DNA of 8,811 nucleotides from NCBI GenBank assembly GCA_900752445.1, contig CAADVN010000141.1, forward strand, positions 1 to 8,811, in the 5' to 3' direction. This document shows, one piece after another, positions 1 to 5,808 of this stretch (position 1 is the first letter of the stretch; every line of letters starts with the position of its first letter). Made by a program: the position numbers and the translations under genes. The notes under the pieces were generated by a model. It had not been told where the DNA came from, made no database searches, and worked only from the letters and a program-made list of their open reading frames with translations. Source of the DNA: an uncultured Oscillospiraceae bacterium. GTDB taxonomy: Bacteria > Bacillota > Clostridia > Oscillospirales > Oscillospiraceae.

Positions 1-1
1 C

Positions 2-322
2 CCGCGGGGGAGGCGGCCGCCGCCTGCGCGGCACCGGCCGCAGGGGCAGTCGTCGGGCTTCATGCTGGCGAAGCCGAAGGAGTTTGCCGACTGCACGGGC
101 ATAGCGGACAGCTTTGCCCTGGGGCGGACGATAATGCTGGACCTGAGCCAGACGGACAAGGTGACGTCGCGGCGGGCGCTGGACTTTTTGTCGGGCGTGG
201 CGTATGCGCGCAACGGCCGGCTGAGCCGTGTTTCGGGCATGATATATCTGGTGACGCCGGCGGGCGTTGAGGTCTCGGGCGAGATGATGAGCCAGATAGA
301 GAGCGGCGGTTTATATTTTTAA
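2..322 (+). CDS. sepF: Cell division protein SepF, C-terminal part (5' end outside window)
   Basis: SepF is a cytoplasmic protein that polymerises on the membrane and tethers and bundles FtsZ at the septum. The reading frame is open to the left edge, so 106 residues are visible and the gene is truncated by the window. Families are usually about 150 residues with an N-terminal membrane-binding amphipathic helix, which is not seen here. An ATG at 62 lies inside the folded domain (M-L-A-K-P-K-E-F) and is unlikely to be the true start. Visible are a Pro/Arg/Gly-rich linker (first ~19 residues) and then the alpha/beta SepF core, with KPKEF, GRTIMLDL, RRALDFLSGVAYA and VTPAGVEVSGE blocks typical of the family. 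The gene lies 45 nt before divIVA. In B. subtilis ylmG and ylmH sit between the two; here they do not. The family call is firm; the full length is unknown. Confidence 0.88.
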   Translation, partial: PRGRRPPPARHRPQGQSSGFMLAKPKEFADCTGIADSFALGRTIMLDLSQTDKVTSRRALDFLSGVAYARNGRLSRVSGMIYLVTPAGVEVSGEMMSQIESGGLYF

Positions 323-367
323 AGAGCGAGACAGAATCAAACAGGAGAGCAAAAGGAGAGTAAGGAT

Positions 368-997
368 ATGACGCCTCAGGACATCAGGGAGAAGACATTT
401 GAGAAGGCCATGTTCGGCGGCTACGACATGGGCGGCGTGGATGACTTCATGGAGGAGGCCGCGGCGGAGCTGGAGGCTGCGCAGCGTGAGAACGCCACGC
501 TCAGGGCCAAGATGAAGGTCCTGGTGGACAAGATAGAGGAGTACCGCGCGAGCGAGGATGCGATGCGGATGACGCTGCTGTCCGCGCAGAAGCTCTCCGG
601 CCAGATAGAGGCGGAGGCGCGTGCGAAGGCCGAGAAGCTGGTGGCCGAGGCCCAGGCGACGGCGTCGCGGAGCCTTGAGGCGCTCAAGGCCGAGACCGCG
701 AAGGAGCAGGCGAAGCTGCGCGAGGCGACGGAGTCCTTCGGGCGCTTCTTTGAGGAGGCGAAGGCCGTCTGCACGAAGCAGCTCGAGAGCCTGGAGAGGA
801 TATCGAAGTCCGCCGCCCCTGCGAGGCAGGAGGAGGCTGTGGACGCTACGGTCAAAAGCATAGAGGACTCGGTGGCGCGAATACCGGACGAGCCCGCTCC
901 GAAGATAGACATAAGCCCCGTCATGGGCGAGGCCGCACCCCGAGAGACGATCACGCCGGAAGAGATAACCCGCCTTTTCAGCATGGGCGGCAATTGA
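368..997 (+). CDS. divIVA: DivIVA-domain coiled-coil protein
   Basis: This is a 209-residue cytoplasmic scaffold of the DivIVA family, which binds curved membrane at the septum and poles and recruits division or cell-wall partners. Residues 1-30 form the DivIVA lipid-binding domain (TPQDIREKTFEKAM, then FGGYD, then VDDFMEE). Residues ~30-60 and ~65-145 are heptad-like, Ala/Glu/Lys-rich coiled coil. Residues ~150-195 are a Pro/Ala/Glu-rich linker, and 195-205 is a short predicted C-terminal helix. Compared with B. subtilis DivIVA, whose Phe17-Arg18 tip inserts into membrane, the tip here reads Met15-Phe16-Gly17 with no Arg. The start is supported by AAAGGAGA at 352-359, 8 nt before the ATG. 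The protein lies between sepF and ileS, the standard Firmicutes position. Of its ten Ile codons eight are ATA. What it recruits cannot be told from sequence. Confidence 0.93.
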   Translation: MTPQDIREKTFEKAMFGGYDMGGVDDFMEEAAAELEAAQRENATLRAKMKVLVDKIEEYRASEDAMRMTLLSAQKLSGQIEAEARAKAEKLVAEAQATASRSLEALKAETAKEQAKLREATESFGRFFEEAKAVCTKQLESLERISKSAAPARQEEAVDATVKSIEDSVARIPDEPAPKIDISPVMGEAAPRETITPEEITRLFSMGGN

Positions 998-1015
998 CTG
1001 ACCGGAACAGAAGAC

Positions 1016-1041
1016 GGGGCGGCGCAAACCGGCGCTGCCCC
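1016..1041 (+). terminator. GC-rich hairpin between divIVA and ileS (weak terminator or processing stem)
   Basis: Two 10-nt arms, GGGGCGGCGC (1016-1025) and GCGCTGCCCC (1032-1041), pair perfectly apart from one G-U, around a 6-nt loop AAACCG. The 3' flank is TCAGCATGTTTATAA, which has only a short T run and not a proper U-tract, so classical intrinsic termination is doubtful. It is the only strong stem in any intergenic gap and sits about 20 nt before the ileS ribosome site. It could partially terminate, stabilise an mRNA 3' end after processing, or moderate ileS expression. The 84-nt spacer holds no T-box (no T-box consensus, and too short for a specifier stem), although ileS is a common T-box target in Firmicutes. 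Confidence 0.4.
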
Positions 1042-1081
1042 TCAGCATGTTTATAAGCAAATAAAGGGAGAGAGAAAATAA

Positions 1082-3892
1082 ATGGCTCAGGATTACAATT
1101 CCACCGTAAATCTGCCGAAGACCGAGTTCCCGATGCGCGCGGCGCTGCCGAAGCGCGAGCCGGACATGCTCAAGGAGTGGTACGAGCTCGACCTGTACCA
1201 CGAGATGCTCAAGAGGACCGAGGGGCGGCCCATCTTCGACCTGCACGACGGCCCTCCGTTCTCGAACGGCGCAATACACATGGGCACGGCGCTCAACAAG
1301 TGCCTGAAGGACTTCATCACGAGGTACAAGTCCATGTCCGGCTGGCAGGCGATATATATACCCGGCTGGGACAACCACGGCATGCCCATCGAGTCCGCCA
1401 TCATCAAGGAGCAGAAGCTAAACCACAAGGAGATGACGACGGCGGAGTTCCGCGACGCCTGCCAGGCCTTCGCCCTGCACTATGTGGACGTTCAGCGCAA
1501 TGCCTTCAAGAGGCTGGGCGTCGTCGGCGACTGGGACAAGCCCTACTTCACCATGAACCCGAAGTTCGAGGCCGAGGAGGTAAAGGTCTTCGGCGAGATG
1601 TACAAGAAGGGCTATATCTACAAGGGCAAGAAGCCGGTGTACTGGTGCCCGCACGACGAGACCGCGCTGGCCGAGGCCGAGATAGAGTACGCCGAGGACG
1701 AGTGCAAGTCCATCTACGTGAAGTTCCCCGTGCGGGACGACCTGGGCAAGCTCTCGCGGTACTGCCCGCTCGACAAGCTGTACTTCCTCATCTGGACGAC
1801 GACGACCTGGACCATACCCGGAAACCTGGCCATCTGCCTGAACGCGGACTTCGACTACGTGCTGGCGAAGGCGCCGAACGGCGAGGTGTATATCATCGCC
1901 AAGGAGCTCATGGGCCGCGTCGCCGAGATAGGCAAGGTCGATAGCTTTGAGGTGCTGGCCGAAATGAAGGGCTCGGAGTTCGAGTTCATGACGGCGCGGC
2001 ACCCGCTCATAGACCGGGACAGCGTCATCATCCTGGGCGAGCACGTGACGCTCGACGCCGGCACCGGCTGCGTCCACACCGCGCCGGGCCACGGCCATGA
2101 GGACTACGACATCTGCCGCAAGTACGACGCCGAGGGCAAGACCCATATCGGCCTTGTCGTGCCGGTGGACGACCACGGCAGGATGAACGAGGAGGCCGGC
2201 AAATACTGCGGGCTCACGACTGACGAGGCCAACGTGGCCATCTTCAACGACCTCGAGGCGGGCGGCGCGCTCTACGCCTCGGAGGACATCATCCACCAGT
2301 ACGCGCACTGCTGGCGCTGCAAGAGCCCCATCCTGTACCGGGCGACGGACCAGTGGTTCTGCTCGGTGGACGCCTTCAAGGACCAGGCCTGCGCCGCGAC
2401 GGACGAGGTCAACTGGATGCCCGAGTGGGGCCATGACCGGATGATAGCCATGATAAGGGAGAGGGCGGACTGGTGCATCTCGAGGCAGAGGCGCTGGGGC
2501 CTGCCCATACCCGTGTTCTACTGCTCGGACTGCGGCAAGCCCGTGTGTACGGACGAGACCATCGAGGCCGTGGCGGAGATCTTCCGCGAGAAGGGCTCGA
2601 ACGCCTGGTTCGAGCTGGAGGCGGAGGAGCTGCTGCCGAAGGGCTTCAAGTGCCCGCACTGCGGCGGGGCGCACTTTACAAAGGAGACCGACACGCTCGA
2701 CGGCTGGTTCGACTCCGGCAGCACGCATATAGCGTCCATGGAGCTCGACAGCCCGGGCCGCTGGCCGGCGGAGATGTATCTCGAGGGCGGCGACCAGTTC
2801 AGGGGCTGGTTCCAGAGCAGCCTGCTGGTGGGCGTGGCGACGAAGGGCAAGGCCCCGTACAAGAGCTGCCTGTGCCACGGCTGGACCGTGGACGGCGAGG
2901 GCAGGGCCATGCACAAGAGCCTCGGCAACGGCGTGGACCCCGCGGAGCTCATCGCGAAGTACGGCGCGGACATCGTGAGGCTCTGGGCCTCGAGCGCCGA
3001 CTACAGGGTGGATATGCGCTGCTCGGACGCCATCTTCAAGCAGCTGAGCGAGAAGTACCTGAAGATCCGGAACACGGCGAGGTACATCCTCGGCAACCTA
3101 AACGGCTTTGAGCCCGACAGGGACGCCGTGGCCTATGAGGACATGCCTGAGCTCGACCGCTGGGCGCTCTCGAGGCTGAACGCGCTGGTGGAGCGCTGCA
3201 TAAACGCGTATGAGAAGTACGAGTTCTTCGGCGTGACGGCGGCGGTGCACAGCTTCTGCGTCGTGGACATGTCGAACTTCTACCTGGACGTCATAAAGGA
3301 CAGGCTGTACTGCGACGGGGCGGAGAGCGTCTCGAGGCGCAGCGCGCAGACGACGATATACATGATCCTGGACGCGATGATGCGCCTGCTGGCCCCGCTG
3401 CTCAGCTTCACCTCGAACGAGGTGTGGCAGGACATGCCGCACGGGAAGGGCGCGGACGCGAGGCACGTCATGCTCAACGACATGCCGAAGGCTGACGGGA
3501 AGTACAAGCTGAGCGCCGAGGCGGAGCTGCGCTGGTCGAACCTGCTGCGGATAAGGGACGACGTGAACAAGGCGCTGGAGCTGGCGCGTGCGGAGAAGGC
3601 CGTGGGCAAGCCTCTGGACGCGAAGGTGACGCTGTACGTGGGCGAGGACGCGAAGGCGGCCTGGGCGAGCGTCGAGGGCGCGGACCTTGCGGAGCTTTGC
3701 ATCGTGTCGGAACTCGAGGTGTCGGCGGAGCCTGTGGAGGGCTGGGCCGGCGAGAGCGTGCAGGGGCTCACGGTGAAGGTGGAGCCGAGCGCGCTGCCGA
3801 AGTGCCCGAGGTGCTGGACGCACAGCGCGGGCATCGGCACGGACGGGAAGCATCCCGAGCTTTGCCCTCGCTGCGCGAAGGCAGTCGGCTGA
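1082..3892 (+). CDS. ileS: Isoleucyl-tRNA synthetase, bacterial type 1, with variant signature motifs
   Basis: This 936-residue class I synthetase charges tRNA-Ile with isoleucine in the cytoplasm and edits mischarged valine. The length is normal for type 1 enzymes. The Rossmann core starts with HDGPPFSNG (55-63) and a HIGH-equivalent reading H66-M-G-T69. The amino-acid site block is PGWDNHGMPIE (94-104). The CP1 editing domain (~200-400) has T-T-T-T-W-T-I-P-G-N (239-248) and GTGCVHTAPGHGHED, with editing Asp341. A Cys pair (410, 413) sits in HCWRC, and CxxC pairs at 481/484 and 524/527 look like an internal zinc ribbon. The KMSKS-equivalent is A609-M-H-K-S613, keeping the second Lys. The anticodon-binding helical domain is ~685-850 and the C-terminal zinc ribbon uses Cys908, 911, 928 and 931, a type 1 hallmark. 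The start has AAAGGGAG at 1063-1070, 11 nt upstream, a rather long spacing. The gene precedes lspA by 36 nt. Confidence 0.97.
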   Translation: MAQDYNSTVNLPKTEFPMRAALPKREPDMLKEWYELDLYHEMLKRTEGRPIFDLHDGPPFSNGAIHMGTALNKCLKDFITRYKSMSGWQAIYIPGWDNHGMPIESAIIKEQKLNHKEMTTAEFRDACQAFALHYVDVQRNAFKRLGVVGDWDKPYFTMNPKFEAEEVKVFGEMYKKGYIYKGKKPVYWCPHDETALAEAEIEYAEDECKSIYVKFPVRDDLGKLSRYCPLDKLYFLIWTTTTWTIPGNLAICLNADFDYVLAKAPNGEVYIIAKELMGRVAEIGKVDSFEVLAEMKGSEFEFMTARHPLIDRDSVIILGEHVTLDAGTGCVHTAPGHGHEDYDICRKYDAEGKTHIGLVVPVDDHGRMNEEAGKYCGLTTDEANVAIFNDLEAGGALYASEDIIHQYAHCWRCKSPILYRATDQWFCSVDAFKDQACAATDEVNWMPEWGHDRMIAMIRERADWCISRQRRWGLPIPVFYCSDCGKPVCTDETIEAVAEIFREKGSNAWFELEAEELLPKGFKCPHCGGAHFTKETDTLDGWFDSGSTHIASMELDSPGRWPAEMYLEGGDQFRGWFQSSLLVGVATKGKAPYKSCLCHGWTVDGEGRAMHKSLGNGVDPAELIAKYGADIVRLWASSADYRVDMRCSDAIFKQLSEKYLKIRNTARYILGNLNGFEPDRDAVAYEDMPELDRWALSRLNALVERCINAYEKYEFFGVTAAVHSFCVVDMSNFYLDVIKDRLYCDGAESVSRRSAQTTIYMILDAMMRLLAPLLSFTSNEVWQDMPHGKGADARHVMLNDMPKADGKYKLSAEAELRWSNLLRIRDDVNKALELARAEKAVGKPLDAKVTLYVGEDAKAAWASVEGADLAELCIVSELEVSAEPVEGWAGESVQGLTVKVEPSALPKCPRCWTHSAGIGTDGKHPELCPRCAKAVG

Positions 3893-3914
3893 GAGATATA
3901 AGATTAGCTCCGGC

Positions 3915-3921
3915 AGGGAGG
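3915..3921 (+). promoter_or_regulatory. Ribosome binding site of lspA
   Basis: AGGGAGG lies 7 nt before the ATG at 3929 and fixes the lspA start. The first membrane segment begins at residue 2-3, so this gives the short cytoplasmic N-terminus expected of the family. Confidence 0.8.
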
Positions 3922-3928
3922 TTTAGCG

Positions 3929-4873
3929 ATGTTTTACGCATTGGCCGTGGTCCTGGTCCTGATAGCCGACCAGTGGCTGAAGTATTGGGTGTCCTGCAAC
4001 ATAGCGCTGGACGTGGGAGAGAAGGCGCTCATACCGGGCGTCATCAAGCTGGTGAATATCCACAACACGGGCGCGGCCTTCGGCCTGCTGAACAGCGGGG
4101 CCTGGCGCTGGGTGTTCGTGCTGATAGCGCTGCTGTTCGTGGCGGCGGTGGTCTATGCGCTGAAGAAGGACCTTATAAAGGGCGCGCTGGGCCGCTGGGC
4201 CGCCGTGGGCGTGCTGGCCGGCGCCATAGGCAACTGCATCGACAGGGTGGCCTACGGCTATGTCGTGGACATGTTCAAGTTCGAGTTCCTGGGCTCGTCG
4301 CGGCTGAACGCGATCTTCAATATAGCTGACGTGTTCATCTCCTGCTGCGGCGTGCTGTTCTGCCTGTATATCATCTTCGGCGGCGAGCGCGGCAAGGCCG
4401 AGGAGGGGTATGAGGACGAGGACGAGCAGCCGGCAAAGCGGCGTTCGGGCGGCAGCCACAGCAGGAAGAAGGCCCAGCCGGCGCGGCGCCAGGCGGCGCA
4501 GAGGCCGGAGCAGCGGCGCGAGCCCGTGCAGGAGCGCACGAGGATACCCGTGCGTGAGTATACGCCGCGGCCTGCGGGCGCGAGGCCGGCGCGGCCTGTG
4601 GAGCCGAGGCAGGTGGACCCGAAGGACCCCTTTGCCGAGTGGGAAAATCAGCCGAAAAAGCCGGCGGCGCAGGAGGGCGCTGCGGCGCGCCAGAGGCAGG
4701 GCGAGGCGGCGAGGCCGGCGTCCCGCCAGGCGCAGCCCGCGCAGGAACAGCCCAGGCCGAGGCCGCAGCCGGAGCAGCCCAGGCAGGAGCCGAAACCCCG
4801 CCCCGCGCGCCCTGCCGCGGCGGAGACGGAGTTCTCGCTGGAGGATATACTGGCGGAGTTTTCGGATAAATGA
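3929..4873 (+). CDS. lspA: Lipoprotein signal peptidase II with long disordered C-terminal tail
   Basis: LspA is an aspartyl protease of the cytoplasmic membrane that removes the signal peptide from diacylglyceryl-modified prolipoproteins. Residues 1-151 form the usual complete enzyme: four membrane segments (~3-20, 58-78, 88-104, 130-150), NTGAAFG at 46-52, GNCIDR at 101-106, VVDM containing catalytic Asp114, and FNIAD with catalytic Asp134. The family normally ends near 150-170 residues, but this chain is 314. Residues 152-301 are low complexity: an acidic patch (EDEDE near 162-166), a basic patch (KRRSGGSHSRKK, 170-181), then Pro/Arg/Gln/Ala-rich sequence. The chain ends in EFSLEDILAEFSDK (301-314), which looks like a short amphipathic helix. 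With four membrane segments both ends face the cytoplasm, so the tail is cytoplasmic. Codon use stays like the neighbours and the stop overlaps the rluD start by ATGA, so the tail is not a frameshift artefact. Its function is unknown. Confidence 0.95.
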   Translation: MFYALAVVLVLIADQWLKYWVSCNIALDVGEKALIPGVIKLVNIHNTGAAFGLLNSGAWRWVFVLIALLFVAAVVYALKKDLIKGALGRWAAVGVLAGAIGNCIDRVAYGYVVDMFKFEFLGSSRLNAIFNIADVFISCCGVLFCLYIIFGGERGKAEEGYEDEDEQPAKRRSGGSHSRKKAQPARRQAAQRPEQRREPVQERTRIPVREYTPRPAGARPARPVEPRQVDPKDPFAEWENQPKKPAAQEGAAARQRQGEAARPASRQAQPAQEQPRPRPQPEQPRQEPKPRPARPAAAETEFSLEDILAEFSDK

Positions 4874-5808
4874 GCGCTGAAATTTTAAATATTCATGCAG
4901 AGGAGAGCGGCGAGAGGATCGACGCTCTCCTCGCGCGCTCTCTGCCGGAGCTGAGCCGCTCTGCAGCCCAGCGTCTCATAGAGGAGGGGCGCGTGACCCT
5001 GGACGGGAGGCCCGTCAAAAAGAACAGGAAGACCGAGCCGGGCGAGGAGTATGAGGTGGAGCTGCCGGAGCCGGCGCTGCCGGAGCCCGTGCCAGAGGAC
5101 ATACCGCTCGAGGTCGTGTACGAGGACGCCGACCTCATCGTGGTAAATAAGCCCAGGGGCCTTGTCGTGCACCCTGCGCCGGGGCACCCGGACGGGACGC
5201 TCGTGAACGCGCTTTTGTACCACTGCGGGGCGAGCCTGTCCGGCGTGGGCGGGCAGCTGCGGCCCGGCATCGTGCACCGGATAGACAAGGACACCTCGGG
5301 GCTCATCATCGCGGCGAAGAACGACTTTGCGCACCTGGCGCTCTCGGCGCAGCTGGCGGACCGGAGCCTCTCACGGGTGTACGAGGCCGTGGCGCGGGGC
5401 GAGCTGCGCGAGGACTCGGGCACGGTGGACGCGCCCATAGGCCGGAGCCCGACGGACCGGAAACGCATGGCGGTGACGGAGAAAAACTCGCGCCCCGCCG
5501 TGACGCACTGGGAGGTGCTGGGCCGCTACCGGGGCTATACGCACATCAGGTGCCGGCTCGAGACGGGCCGGACGCACCAGATACGGGTACACATGGCCCA
5601 CATAGGCCACCCGCTTTTGGGCGACATGGTGTACGGGAACCTCAAAAAACCCGAGCGCGGGCTGGAGGGCCAGTGCCTGCACGCGCGCGAGCTCAAATTC
5701 ATACACCCGCGCACGGGCGAGCGGGTCGTGCTGACGACGCAGCTGCCCGGATATTTTGTGGAGATACTGAGCAGCCTGCCGGGAAGGCAGGGGGAGGATG
5801 GAATATGA
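4870..5808 (+). CDS. rluD: RluD-type 23S rRNA pseudouridine synthase (RluA family)
   Basis: This 312-residue cytoplasmic enzyme converts uridine to pseudouridine in RNA. RluD members modify helix 69 of 23S rRNA. Residues 16-63 are an S4 RNA-binding domain (RIDALLARSLPELSRS, then IEEGRVTLDG). The synthase domain follows: YEDADLIVVNKPRGLVVHPAPGH (84-106), the catalytic motif GIVHRIDKDTSGL with Asp139, then RVYEAVARGEL, LETGRTHQIRVHM (230-242) and HPLLGDMVYG (247-256). The length and S4-plus-synthase order match RluD (YlyB in B. subtilis). Its position directly after lspA is also as in B. subtilis. The start ATG shares ATGA with the lspA stop, with GGAG at 4855-4858 upstream, and its own stop shares ATGA with purD, so translational coupling on both sides is likely. 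The exact target uridines cannot be read from sequence. Confidence 0.9.
   Translation: MSAEILNIHAEESGERIDALLARSLPELSRSAAQRLIEEGRVTLDGRPVKKNRKTEPGEEYEVELPEPALPEPVPEDIPLEVVYEDADLIVVNKPRGLVVHPAPGHPDGTLVNALLYHCGASLSGVGGQLRPGIVHRIDKDTSGLIIAAKNDFAHLALSAQLADRSLSRVYEAVARGELREDSGTVDAPIGRSPTDRKRMAVTEKNSRPAVTHWEVLGRYRGYTHIRCRLETGRTHQIRVHMAHIGHPLLGDMVYGNLKKPERGLEGQCLHARELKFIHPRTGERVVLTTQLPGYFVEILSSLPGRQGEDGI
5790..5797 (+). promoter_or_regulatory. Ribosome binding site that decides the purD start
   Basis: GGGGGAGG sits 7 nt before the ATG at 5805, inside the 3' end of rluD. The purD frame stays open about 255 nt further upstream within rluD, so this site is what picks the start. The protein from 5805 begins MKLMVIGSGGREHA, the canonical PurD N-terminus. 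Confidence 0.85.

Noticed and set aside
11..25. Inverted repeat AGGCGGC-C-GCCGCCT near the left edge
   Set aside because: It falls inside the Pro/Arg-rich SepF linker coding sequence, where short GC palindromes arise by chance; there is no context for a site.
994..999. TTGACT as a -35 element for ileS
   Set aside because: No -10-like hexamer lies 16-18 nt downstream (that stretch is the GC hairpin); the first TATAAG (1053-1058) is over 50 nt away.
311..1378. 355-codon open frame on the - strand across divIVA and the ileS start
   Set aside because: It runs against two confident genes, has an Arg/Leu-rich composition with no domain, and no good ribosome site was noticed.
1418..2914. 498-codon open frame on the - strand, antisense to ileS
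   Set aside because: Its translation is Arg/Leu/Val/His-rich with no recognisable family, and it lies wholly against a clear IleRS. Long antisense frames are expected where third positions are nearly all G or C.
4382..4831. DNA repeat array in the lspA tail
   Set aside because: The stretch is compositionally biased (Pro, Arg, Gln, Ala codons) but I found no regular repeat unit or period.
4410..4880. Arg/Ser-rich + strand frame overlapping the LspA tail
   Set aside because: I considered a frameshift or an overlapping gene, but the lspA frame continues without a stop to the ATGA junction, while this frame is a low-complexity shadow (poly Arg-Arg-Gly).
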